Shown here piece after piece: positions 56,198 through 64,000 of a stretch of DNA of 64,000 nucleotides. The position numbers and the translations under genes are program-made. The number at the start of each line of letters is the position of its first letter. Position 1 is the first letter of the stretch. The DNA lies in assembly GCF_003149085.1 (NCBI RefSeq), contig NZ_QGDT01000013.1, positions 83,200-147,199 on the forward strand. Reading direction: 5' to 3'. The notes beneath the pieces were generated by a model that did no database searches, had not been told where the DNA came from, and was given only the letters and a program-made list of their open reading frames with translations. This DNA is from Dyadobacter jejuensis (GTDB taxonomy: Bacteria; Bacteroidota; Bacteroidia; Cytophagales; Spirosomataceae).

Positions 56198-57961
56198 ATG
56201 AGAAAGGTACTAATATTAATGATATGGCTGTCGGGGACGATGTTCTCATGCCAGGATGTACTCGAGATAGAAGATATTAATAATTATAATCCAGAATTGG
56301 TATGGAATGATGCCAACTTGGCCAATGCCTATATGGCCAATTTGTATCCCATGTTTGGCAACTGGAACCCTTCTGCTGATGCATTTAGCCAGCAAATAGC
56401 GGGAATTCCGTTTTATTCGGATCGTGTGACCATTACCAACGGGGAGTTTAAGCTTTGGAACTACACCCGAATCAGGCTGATCAATCAGGCCATCGTAGAA
56501 GTGAACCAAGGTAATCTATCGGAAGCCGATAAGCAAAGTATTATGGCACAGGCACTGTTTATGCGTGCTTACACTTATTTCGATATGGTGAAGTACCATG
56601 GTGGTGTTCCCTATATTACCATTCCACAAGACCGGTATGAGGACGACTTGTTCGTAAAACGCAACACGACCAAAGAGTGTTTTGACCTGATGATTAAGGA
56701 CCTCGACGATGCCATCGCCATGTTGCCGACGAAAATCGCTCCTGGTTCCGACGATTATGGTAAAATAGATGGAAGTTTTGCCTTAGCCTTTAAAGCCAAA
56801 GTGTTATTGTATATGGCCTCCCCTCAGTTCAATCCTACCAATCCATGGTCCAATGCCTACTGGCAGCAGGCCTATTCGGTCAACAAGGAGGCTTATGAGT
56901 CTTTGGGGGCACAAGGTTACCGCCTCGTGGACGACTATAGCCAGATAGCCCTTTCAGAAAAGGGGCCAGAGGCCATATTTACGGTGATCAACTCTTATCC
57001 CAATAAAACGGCCTCTTGGGATCATGGCGTAAGGCCTGGTTCCGAAAGTCGTGGACCTGCCTGGGCGGTACCCACGTGGGAATTTGTAAAAGAGTTTCCT
57101 ATGAAGGATGGTAAGGCCTATAACGACCCTAGTGGTGCATATTTTCAAACCGACGCCGAATTCTTGCAGAATTTTTGGAGCAACAGAGACCCTCGCTTTA
57201 TGCAATCGGTGGTGTGGAATGGGAAAAGTTACCCGGTCTCAGGCAAAACTGATAAGCGCCAATATACCGCCCTGGGTATAGCTCATGAGCTAGACGATTA
57301 TGGCATTAACCCCGATGCTGGGGTGAACTCCACCAACCTCGATCGGTATACTGGCTTCTTTATTGTAAAAAATAGCCTTCTTAAGCTCGCTCAGGCCGAG
57401 GTGCAGCAGTACGATGTCGATTACGTATTGATGCGCTATGCCGAAGTGATGCTCAACTATGCAGAGACTGCCAACGAAACGGGACATATGGATGAGGCCA
57501 TCCAGATATTACAGGCCATCCGGGCCAGAGCCGGTATTGAGCCCGGTGACGACGGCTACTATGGTATCGATGCCAGTAGTAAAGAAGCCCTCAGAGAGGC
57601 CATCCTGATGGAACGCAATATCGAACTGTGCTTCGAGGGGCATCGGTTCTGGGACTTGCGCCGCCTGCGCATGCTCGACCGCCTCAATGGAACCACCAAG
57701 CATGGCGTAGAAGCCATAGCGGTGTTGCCCAATGGTCAAAATATGCCTATGGGCGATGCCCGGGCCCAGGCCGACCAAAACTTGTTGGTAGAGAAGGATT
57801 TTAAATATTCGGTATTACAAGTTCCTCGCGCCGGGGTACAGATCAACGTGGTGCCGGAAACCTATTATTTCTTCCCCATTCATCAAGATGTGCTCGACAG
57901 AAACCCAAGCCTAGAGCAAAATAATAATTGGGGCGGGAGCTTTAATCCTACTTTGGAGTAG
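56198..57961 (+). CDS. RagB/SusD family nutrient uptake lipoprotein
   Basis: 587 residues. The lipoprotein signal is short and ends in MFSCQD. SusD fold: N-terminal TPR-like helices (QAIVEVNQGNLSEADKQSIMAQALFMRAYTYFDMVKYHGGVPY), then the FALAFKAKVLLYMASPQFNP block, and the C-terminal LMRYAEVMLNYAETANE and RNIELCFEGHRFWDLRR. It caps the SusC barrel to bind ligand. Start lies 11 bases after the SusC stop. No glycoside hydrolase, lyase or sulfatase follows, so the substrate is unclear. Confidence 0.94.
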   Translation: MRKVLILMIWLSGTMFSCQDVLEIEDINNYNPELVWNDANLANAYMANLYPMFGNWNPSADAFSQQIAGIPFYSDRVTITNGEFKLWNYTRIRLINQAIVEVNQGNLSEADKQSIMAQALFMRAYTYFDMVKYHGGVPYITIPQDRYEDDLFVKRNTTKECFDLMIKDLDDAIAMLPTKIAPGSDDYGKIDGSFALAFKAKVLLYMASPQFNPTNPWSNAYWQQAYSVNKEAYESLGAQGYRLVDDYSQIALSEKGPEAIFTVINSYPNKTASWDHGVRPGSESRGPAWAVPTWEFVKEFPMKDGKAYNDPSGAYFQTDAEFLQNFWSNRDPRFMQSVVWNGKSYPVSGKTDKRQYTALGIAHELDDYGINPDAGVNSTNLDRYTGFFIVKNSLLKLAQAEVQQYDVDYVLMRYAEVMLNYAETANETGHMDEAIQILQAIRARAGIEPGDDGYYGIDASSKEALREAILMERNIELCFEGHRFWDLRRLRMLDRLNGTTKHGVEAIAVLPNGQNMPMGDARAQADQNLLVEKDFKYSVLQVPRAGVQINVVPETYYFFPIHQDVLDRNPSLEQNNNWGGSFNPTLE

Positions 57962-57977
57962 ATTTCCTAGTTAATTG

Positions 57978-58024
57978 CCCATAGAAAAGGCCTTCCAATT
58001 CGTTTGGAAGGCCTTTTCTATGGG
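57978..58024. terminator. 21-bp perfect bidirectional terminator
   Basis: 57978-57998 pairs perfectly with 58004-58024 (core GAAAAGGCCTTCC) over a 5-base loop. It separates the convergent susD and M16 genes. The core stem has T4 and A4 runs within the arms. Confidence 0.92.
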
Positions 58025-58044
58025 TGTTACTTACCACAAGAATC

Positions 58045-60855
58045 CTATTTCTTTTCGGGCATCAGCACTACCTTAATATAGTTCTTTTCGTTGAAATACT
58101 TTTTGGCGGCTGCTTCAGAGCTTTTTACCGTTACAGAACTTAGTAATTCGTCTTGGCGATAGAGCTCGTCGAGGTCGTCACCAATAAAGGTGTTGGTGTC
58201 GATGTAGTTGATCCAGAAACCGTTGGTCTTGGTAGCGACCTCTAGCTTGCGCCTGGTTTCGGCCTTAAATTTCTCCAGATCTTGTGGGTCGGCGCCATTC
58301 GTCTTAATTTTACCGATCTCCTCCATGGTCCGTTTAACGAGTTTCTCTACATTTTCGGGGCCACAGCCAAACTGAACAGAAATTCTGTAATGACCTGTCG
58401 GGAACTTATCGGTGCTCTGCGATACGCCTACGCCATATACGCCACTTTCTTCCTCCCGTAGCGACTCGATTAGCTTAATTTGCAAGGCTTCCTGCAAGGC
58501 TTCCAGCTGTATATTGTTTTCGGGACTGTAGTCGTAAGTGCCACTAAAGACCATCGATACCCTACTTTTGGGTTCTAAGCCTTTGTAAACTGTCTTTTCT
58601 ATACGACCCGCTGGTGGGAATATGTTGGGGTGCTTGTAGCTGTCGTCTCGGTCGGTAGAGGGTAGCCCGCCCAGGTACTTCTCAAGCATAGGCTTGATTT
58701 GCTGGATGTCGAATGCCCCAACGATAGTGAATACGAAATCGGAGGCATCCGAGAATCGGTCGTTATAGATCGTCATCGCCTTATCCAAGTCTACCTTGTC
58801 TATGTTTTCGGGTTTTAAGGGGGCACGGCGTGGGTCGTGGTTGGTCAGGACGGCGTTAAGCGAATCGCCAAATATTTTCTCTGGCGTTAAGGTCTTCTGC
58901 ATATTTTCGAGGTAAGCCTTTTGGTTGGCCAACATGCCGGCCACCAGTTCGGCGTCCTTACGAGGTTCCGTAAAATACGCATATATCAGGCTAAGGGTAG
59001 TCTCTAGATCCTTAGGGCTGGTGCGACCGTTAATTCCCTCACTCAATTCGTTTACATAGGGTCCTCCTTGGGCAGTTTTGCCGGCCAGGAATTTCTGTAG
59101 CTGGGTTTGGTTATAAGGACCTACCCCTGCCGACTGTACCAAATAGCTTGTAAACATTCCGGTTTCTCGGTCATTAGGGAACAGGGAGTAGCCGCCTTTT
59201 CCAGTGGCTTTAATGAGGATCTCGTCATTTTTAAAATCCGTAGGTTTTAGCAATACTTTGACTCCATTGGACAGCACCAACTCGGTAATCTTGGCTTTAG
59301 AAATCACTTTTTCACTCACTACCTTTCCGGCTACGGGCTCCTTAGGAAGCAAAGGAGCGTCCAGGGCGTCGTCCACATAGGCCGTTACATCCTTACCCGC
59401 CGACGACACGATTTCCTGTATCTGCTCTTCGGTAGGGAGTTGTTCTTTCCCTTTTTCTGGAGCCATCAGCACCACCGACCGGTTGCTGTCGGTGATATAC
59501 GACTTCGCCAAAGCGTTTACCTCTTCCAAGGTGATAGAGCCTAGATGTTTCTGTGCGAATTGGTAAAAACCTTCGGCGCCCATAAAGGCATTATCGTGCA
59601 AGAAATGGTCGATATAGGCTTGCACATGGCTGGCCGACTTGGTCTTGTCTTTTTCTTTAAACTGCTGCTCAGCCGAGGTCATAAAATCCTGCTTGGCCCT
59701 GTCGAGCTCCGCTTGGGTGAAGCCGAATTTCTGCACCCGTACATTTTCCTGCACCACGGCGGCGATGGCTCCGGGTAGTGATGCCGCATCTTTGGCCAGG
59801 GCTATGGAGGTATAGGAGTCTAGTCCTCCGAGAAATTCGCCATATTGGCTCGATCCGTATAGGAATGGCGGGTTGGGCTTTTGGGTGAGCTCTTGGATCC
59901 TTTGCCCAATCATGGCGTTGTATAGCGATTGGGTCATATGGTTTTTGGCATCTAGCAGGGTGAGTTCCTTTTGGCCAGGAAGCTTGTAGATTAGCTGCAG
60001 CACATATTGAGGATATTCGGGGTCGGTCACGATGGCCGTGTTGTTCTGCCCGTCTAGTTTTATTTTATAGTCGATACGCTCCTTTATCTGGGCAGGAGGG
60101 GTCATAGAGCCAAATTTGTCCTGGATCATTTTCTCTACCTCTGCAGGGTCAAAATCTCCTACCGCTATCACGGCCATTAGGTCGGGGCGGTACCAGTCCT
60201 TGTAAAACGACTTGAGCACCTCTGGTTTAAAGCTTTTGAGGATGCTGTCCTTGCCGATGGGTAGGCGGTCGGCGTAGCGCGAATTGTTGAGGATACGCTT
60301 TAGATACTGATCCCTCATGCGCTGCTGAGCACCACGGCCCAGTCGCGACTCTTCCAATACCACACCTCTTTCTTTTTCTATTTCGCTGTTTTCCAATAGG
60401 GCGTCATGCGACCAGTCTTCCAATACCTGAAGGCCCTTGTCGAGCAGCCCAGCGGAGTCGGTAGGGATGGGGAGCATGTACACCGTTTCGTCGAAGCTCG
60501 TATAGGCATTTAAGTCGGCCCCAAAACGAACCCCCGTTTTTTGCAAGAAGTTTACCAGCTCGTTTTTTGGGAAGTTTTTGGTGCCATTAAAATTCATATG
60601 CTCCATAAAGTGAGCCAGGCCCTGCTGCTGATCCGTTTCCAAGATTGAACCCGCCTTGATCACCAGGCGAAGTTCCGCGCGGTTTTCTGGTTCCTTGTTC
60701 TTACGGATATAGTAAGTGAGCCCGTTTTTGAGCTTTCCTATCTTGACACTCGGATCTAAAGGGATCTTTTCTGTGGCCAAGTTCTGCCCCATACTTAGCT
60801 GTGGAGTCATAAAACCCAGCATTAGGAAATAGATTCCATAAAATGGCTTTTTCAT
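58045..60855 (-). CDS. Large M16 family zinc metallopeptidase
   Basis: 936 residues, pitrilysin/PqqL-like single-chain enzyme with four M16 domains. Signal peptide ends near SMGQ. The zinc motif HFMEH (His82, Glu85, His86) is in GLAHFMEHMNFNG, and the third ligand is the Glu in LEESRLGRG after SEIEKERGVV. The C-terminal half (residues about 520-936) keeps the fold but no zinc site. It degrades peptides in the periplasm. It is monocistronic and unrelated in sequence position to the M16 pair at 36.8-39.5 kb. Confidence 0.93.
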   Translation of the reverse strand: MKKPFYGIYFLMLGFMTPQLSMGQNLATEKIPLDPSVKIGKLKNGLTYYIRKNKEPENRAELRLVIKAGSILETDQQQGLAHFMEHMNFNGTKNFPKNELVNFLQKTGVRFGADLNAYTSFDETVYMLPIPTDSAGLLDKGLQVLEDWSHDALLENSEIEKERGVVLEESRLGRGAQQRMRDQYLKRILNNSRYADRLPIGKDSILKSFKPEVLKSFYKDWYRPDLMAVIAVGDFDPAEVEKMIQDKFGSMTPPAQIKERIDYKIKLDGQNNTAIVTDPEYPQYVLQLIYKLPGQKELTLLDAKNHMTQSLYNAMIGQRIQELTQKPNPPFLYGSSQYGEFLGGLDSYTSIALAKDAASLPGAIAAVVQENVRVQKFGFTQAELDRAKQDFMTSAEQQFKEKDKTKSASHVQAYIDHFLHDNAFMGAEGFYQFAQKHLGSITLEEVNALAKSYITDSNRSVVLMAPEKGKEQLPTEEQIQEIVSSAGKDVTAYVDDALDAPLLPKEPVAGKVVSEKVISKAKITELVLSNGVKVLLKPTDFKNDEILIKATGKGGYSLFPNDRETGMFTSYLVQSAGVGPYNQTQLQKFLAGKTAQGGPYVNELSEGINGRTSPKDLETTLSLIYAYFTEPRKDAELVAGMLANQKAYLENMQKTLTPEKIFGDSLNAVLTNHDPRRAPLKPENIDKVDLDKAMTIYNDRFSDASDFVFTIVGAFDIQQIKPMLEKYLGGLPSTDRDDSYKHPNIFPPAGRIEKTVYKGLEPKSRVSMVFSGTYDYSPENNIQLEALQEALQIKLIESLREEESGVYGVGVSQSTDKFPTGHYRISVQFGCGPENVEKLVKRTMEEIGKIKTNGADPQDLEKFKAETRRKLEVATKTNGFWINYIDTNTFIGDDLDELYRQDELLSSVTVKSSEAAAKKYFNEKNYIKVVLMPEKK

Positions 60856-61271
60856 CTGGTCTATTGTTGATAGATTAAAAATGTGTGGCGAAATATATGG
60901 GTATTGTCCAATACTTCAAAATTAATATTGTAAAACTAAATGTGCGGTAAGATTCTGATGATTTACAAATTGATTCAAATTTGTTTGTATGGAGGCATAT
61001 GTAATGTTGGTTATAAACTGTAAATAGGCTAATCTATTTCGTAACAGCAGCATTTTTAGTAACCGATGGAATAAAGTTGTGCAGGAGTATGCGGTATGGA
61101 TGAGGCCTTGAAACTAGGAAGTAGAGGCTCCAGCGGTTGTCGTCACCAAATGCTCCACCTACACCGATCGACGGAAACAAAAAGGAACGAGTACCCTCTT
61201 GGATATTTTTAAAATTTACATATTATTGTGATGTCACCGGTGGTTTGTGGGGGGGATGTAATACCAATTGG
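60856..61271. other. Noncoding spacer
   Basis: About 415 bases with no convincing gene. A G7 homopolymer is at 61249-61255, 17 bases before the next ATG. Confidence 0.45.
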
Positions 61272-61655
61272 ATGAAGGAAATAGTAGACATAGAAGCAAG
61301 GAAACCGATTTGGTTGGCCCTATCTGATTTTTATCTAGATACAGAGCTTCATGAATCCTGCTTTAGGCATCTGGCTTTAAAAATTTTAGAAAGCCCATAT
61401 TCCTTCGAAAAAATTAGGGAGATCGATCAATATGAAGTATTTCCGGTACTCCAGCCCAATCTAATGAGTAGTGCCGGCGAATGGGCTGGGTTTGACAAGG
61501 AATGGTTGATCCACCGCATTACAGAGTCGCTAGCCAAACGAAAGTGGTACACAAAAATCTTAGTCGAAAACCTGTATCCGACTTTTAAGGGTATTGGCAG
61601 TGGCAACTGGAAAAGCCTAGAGGAGATTTATTGGGAGGTCAAATCGGGTCATTAA
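61272..61655 (+). CDS. DUF7079-like small protein
   Basis: 127 residues from the ATG at 61272. An open frame extends upstream to a TTG at 61137, but that part does not look like protein of the family. The core RKPIWLALSDFYLDTELHE, ALKILESPYSFEKIREI, YEVFPVLQPNLMSSAGEWAGFDKEWLIHRI matches small proteins of unknown function I associate with DUF7079. A G7 run lies just upstream of the start. It stands alone in a gene-poor area. Family recall is moderately sure; function unknown. Confidence 0.65.
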   Translation: MKEIVDIEARKPIWLALSDFYLDTELHESCFRHLALKILESPYSFEKIREIDQYEVFPVLQPNLMSSAGEWAGFDKEWLIHRITESLAKRKWYTKILVENLYPTFKGIGSGNWKSLEEIYWEVKSGH

Positions 61656-61890
61656 GCTAAATTGTTTAGAGATGTGACTTCAGGGGGGAGCAGATAATCT
61701 ACTCCCCATAAAGATGTAAATAGGGGTATTTGAATAGCTGATTTTCTTTCTACTTTAAGGAGTTCGCCTATGGAAATGAAATTGGCATTAATTTCAAAGT
61801 CTGTTCGTTTTTCTGTGCCTGCCTTTCCGAAGTACTTATAGCCACATTGCCCTAAGTTTTAAATACCTCAATGAGGACCATTTTTGGCAT
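61652..61890 (-). pseudogene. Possible small gene broken by one frameshift
   Basis: On the minus strand an ATG at 61890 (MPKMVLIEVFKT) stops after 12 codons. One base away in frame a stop-free stretch continues as GQCGYKYFGKAGTEKRTDFE to a TAA at 61652, with protein-like composition. Adding one T in the CTTAGGG region would join them into a 79-residue protein. No family is recognised. It overlaps the DUF7079 stop region by 4 bases. Confidence 0.3.
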
Positions 61891-62397
61891 TTACAGCCGA
61901 TGGTTGACAGTTTGTAGACAACCGTTTACTCAATACTAAAATTTATTTGCGGGTACCTAGCTGTGTGCTGATATTATGTAGATATATTTACAAAATATTA
62001 AGTTCGTGTTGAAGTGTTGGGTAGTGTAAAATGGTCAATAAAATTGGCTGTTTTTGTCGTTTTGAGCGTTAATAAGTATAGGGTTGTGGTTTTTAATTAT
62101 CAAAAATACCTACGAAAGCTGATGAAACAATGACTTACACGGTGTCCTTTCGAGTCGGTCGTGGCCGAAGTCGAGTAGGAAGGTGGGAGGCTGTTAATCG
62201 TGCCAATGGCTATAGTTTCGATTCGTATACCTGCTGTAATCCACTCAGGGGTTATGTTGGTAACACGGCGTTCTATACTCAATTGGCATATATCAGAAAC
62301 CATATAATTTAATAACGATAGTGAATGAATATACTGTCCCTTATGCGCTCACTGACTTAGTTTCAGCGCTCATCCATAAAGATTTAAAAAACAATTC
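61656..62397. other. Gene-poor spacer before the last barrel gene
   Basis: Apart from the possible remnant at 61652-61890 nothing firm is seen. A hairpin GGGGAG/CTCCCC with inner AGA/TCT is at 61685-61707. A 60-codon open frame at 62130-62312 has a poor start and no recognisable motif. Confidence 0.4.
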
Positions 62398-63585
62398 ATG
62401 AACAAACTGTACACAATCCTTTTTATAGCTTTATTTAGTATAAAGGGCTATTCACAAATTCACTTCGAAAAGGGCTACTTAATCGATAATGATAATCAAA
62501 GAATTGAATGTTTAATTAAGAACATGGAATGGGAAAATAACCCTACCAAGTTTGACTACAGACGCTCCGTGGAGAGCGAAACATTAACGGCCACCATCGA
62601 TAACGTGAAGGAGTTCGGTGTAAGTGGGGAATTCAAGTATATCAGAAGTAAGGTGAAGCTGGACCGATCCAGCCAAAGTATGGCTTCATTGAGCGATCAA
62701 AAAAGTCCAGAATTCTCTGAGGAAGAAGTGTTTCTGAAAATATTAGTGGAAGGAGCGGCAAATTTGCTTGCTTATAAAAACACGAATCTGGATAGATTTT
62801 TTTATAGTAAAGATAATTCTAATATAGAGGCATTAGTATTTAAGTTATATAGGACTGAGGATGGAAAAGTTGATGCCAATGTTGGATATAAACAACAGTT
62901 ATTGGCGGAATTGACGTGTCCACAATTTACAATAGAGAAAGTTAAAAAATTGAGTTATGGACGGAAGCAATTGGTTCGTTTTTTTGTAGAATTCAATGCG
63001 TGCAATAACCGAGAATATACCAATTATGATTCCAAGCCGCATCGGGATATGTTCAATTTGAATATTCGGCCAGGGCTTAATTTTACCGCTCTTTCCATCA
63101 AAAATACCCTTACCGACTACGGTAAAATCGATTTTGATAGAAAGCTGTCCTTTAGATTAGGGATTGAGAGTGAATTTATTCTGCCCTTCAATAAGAACAA
63201 ATGGGCTATTCTCGTAGAGCCTACCTTTCAATATTTCAAAGCTGAAAAGATAGAAAAATCAGAAAAGGCTACTATTGACTATAAGTCCATAGAGTTGCCG
63301 ATTGGATTAAGGTATTACATCTTCCTGAATGATCAGTCGAAGCTATTCATTAATGGATCTATTATTTTTGATTTTAGAAGTAACTCAAAAATTAGCCTGA
63401 ATAATTTAAATTATCTAGACATTAGTAATGCGTCCAACTTTGCAGGCGGTATAGGGTATAAGTATCATGATAAGTTTAGTCTTGAGTTAAGGTATCAGAC
63501 CAGCAGGAATATTTTGAGGGAGTATACGTTTTGGGATTCGCAGTATCAGACGGTATCGCTTATTTTGGGTTATAGTCTTTTTTAA
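62398..63585 (+). CDS. Exported outer membrane beta-barrel protein
   Basis: 395 residues. Signal peptide ends in KGYSQ. Residues 25-205 form a soluble domain (FEKGYLIDNDNQRIECLIKNMEWENNP ... VKKLSYGRKQLVRFFVEFNACNN). Residues 215-395 are a PorT-like barrel (FNLNIRPGLNFTALSI, FRLGIESEFILPF, IGLRYYIF, ending YQTVSLILGYSLF). Paralogues of this kind are common in the phylum and sometimes misnamed tRNA modification GTPase. Function unknown. AT content is higher than in most of the window. Confidence 0.75.
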   Translation: MNKLYTILFIALFSIKGYSQIHFEKGYLIDNDNQRIECLIKNMEWENNPTKFDYRRSVESETLTATIDNVKEFGVSGEFKYIRSKVKLDRSSQSMASLSDQKSPEFSEEEVFLKILVEGAANLLAYKNTNLDRFFYSKDNSNIEALVFKLYRTEDGKVDANVGYKQQLLAELTCPQFTIEKVKKLSYGRKQLVRFFVEFNACNNREYTNYDSKPHRDMFNLNIRPGLNFTALSIKNTLTDYGKIDFDRKLSFRLGIESEFILPFNKNKWAILVEPTFQYFKAEKIEKSEKATIDYKSIELPIGLRYYIFLNDQSKLFINGSIIFDFRSNSKISLNNLNYLDISNASNFAGGIGYKYHDKFSLELRYQTSRNILREYTFWDSQYQTVSLILGYSLF

Positions 63586-63608
63586 AGGCCGGGCCCATTA
63601 GGCCTTTA
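63583..63608 (+). terminator. Hairpin at the stop of the barrel gene
   Basis: TAAAGGCC at 63583-63590, overlapping the stop codon, pairs with GGCCTTTA at 63601-63608. The following T tract is weak. Confidence 0.5.
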
Positions 63609-63621
63609 CTTAATCCATTTA

Positions 63622-63666
63622 TCTACCATCATTTTGTGCGTTAAGGGTATACGAAATGATGGTAGA
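63622..63666. repeat. 13-bp perfect inverted repeat
   Basis: TCTACCATCATTT at 63622-63634 pairs with its exact complement at 63654-63666. It lies between the barrel gene and the IS-like fragment; it could be a terminator, an operator or part of an element end. Confidence 0.6.
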
Positions 63667-63860
63667 ATTCAAGTAGTGAGGAGCATACTTTCTCTATTTA
63701 AAATTTTATCCCTCATCTTTACAACCAACTTTCAATAAGGTGAGTCACACAGAAGAAGCCTGGTAAATGGCGATAGTTTCCATTCCTTGCTAAATTGGAT
63801 ATTCTGGAGCATGCTGGGCTCTTCGTCAATTTTGGTGAAACAATATCAATAAACTACACA

Positions 63861-64000
63861 TTATTTTGCTATTGTTACCCCACTTCCCTTTTTGAATACC
63901 AGCCCCATTCTGTCAATTAATTTATAGGACTGACTGGGTTTATAATCCACCCCAAACTGTTCTTTTATTACCTTAAGAATACCAGGGCCTGACCACCTTT
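63861..64000 (-). mobile_element. Partial IS630-like transposase N-terminal ORF
   Basis: A minus-strand frame enters from the window edge and stops with TAA at 63861 after 45 codons. It reads RWSGPGILKVIKEQFGVDYK then SYKLIDRMGLVFKKG, the second winged-HTH of IS630-type OrfA (compare WTxxxLxxxLxxxxGVxxxxxxxxxLLxRLGxxYKK). The matching catalytic ORF would be expected at lower coordinates, but 63586-63860 has only short broken frames, so the element is probably incomplete or decayed on this side. Confidence 0.5.

Noticed and set aside
50399..57961. Classical polysaccharide utilisation locus
   Set aside because: No glycoside hydrolase, lyase or sulfatase gene is in the locus, so a glycan substrate is not claimed.
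62130..62312. 60-codon open frame
   Set aside because: Arg-rich low-complexity start, no motif, an equally long frame on the other strand.

Overview
The window looks like a chromosomal segment of a Bacteroidota member, most likely order Cytophagales (Spirosoma/Dyadobacter-like; genus not resolved). Supporting signs are a type IX secretion sorting domain, an ECF sigma/FecR/SusC/SusD locus, GWxTD, DUF5686 and PorT-type barrel proteins, TAnnTTTG-like -7 boxes and few Shine-Dalgarno sequences. Most of it is housekeeping and envelope biology with short operons and long AT-rich spacers. I found no tRNA, rRNA, CRISPR array, prophage or defence island. The only mobile-element trace is a partial IS630-like ORF running off the right edge.

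Layout. 0.4-5.1 kb: a secreted choice-of-anchor A protein, then a minus-strand block of a Tat-exported HisC-like aminotransferase, an AEC permease and a small exported protein resembling a degenerate Hint domain. 5.1-6.0 kb: a hairpin-rich spacer with its own terminator-like end. 6.0-11.3 kb: mnmA facing a minus cluster of a dienoyl-CoA-reductase-like SDR, a GWxTD lipoprotein and rlmB, then pyrB. 11.6-15.2 kb: a plus-strand run of a GT-C-like membrane protein, a Gre-like factor, an alpha/beta hydrolase carrying an in-frame minisatellite, and a glutathione peroxidase, closed by a terminator. 15.3-19.8 kb: YebC, a spacer with a terminator just before metF, YbjQ, and a nitroreductase overlapping an orphan ABC ATPase. 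19.9-28.4 kb: minus-strand DUF5686, SanA-like, parC, CoA-pyrophosphatase and FAD-dehydrogenase genes. 28.6-31.3 kb: glutaryl-CoA dehydrogenase convergent with a ScfR/RamB-type regulator. 31.5-39.5 kb: a small porin, leuS, a repeat-bearing spacer, a sugar-isomerase-like protein and an inactive/active M16 peptidase pair. 40.2-50.2 kb: an unrecognised exported protein, DUF1801 and a FAN1-like VRR-NUC protein, pgk, a TonB-dependent receptor, pncB and DUF3820. 50.4-58.0 kb: ECF sigma, FecR, SusC and SusD, ending in a 21-bp bidirectional terminator facing a large M16 peptidase. 60.9-64.0 kb: an accessory-looking, gene-poor end with a DUF7079-like protein, a possible frameshifted remnant, a barrel protein and the IS remnant.

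Genes that plausibly work together: ECF sigma, FecR, SusC and SusD (cell-surface signalling and uptake of an unknown ligand); glutaryl-CoA dehydrogenase with the ScfR-like regulator (acyl-CoA catabolism); the two M16 proteins (one peptidase); and possibly the four-gene run that ends in glutathione peroxidase. I see no clear new defence or mobile system. The best leads are the degenerate Hint protein, the two structured spacers with orphan terminators (5.3-5.6 and 16.5-16.7 kb), the hydrolase minisatellite, and the unknown 538-residue exported protein at 40.2 kb.
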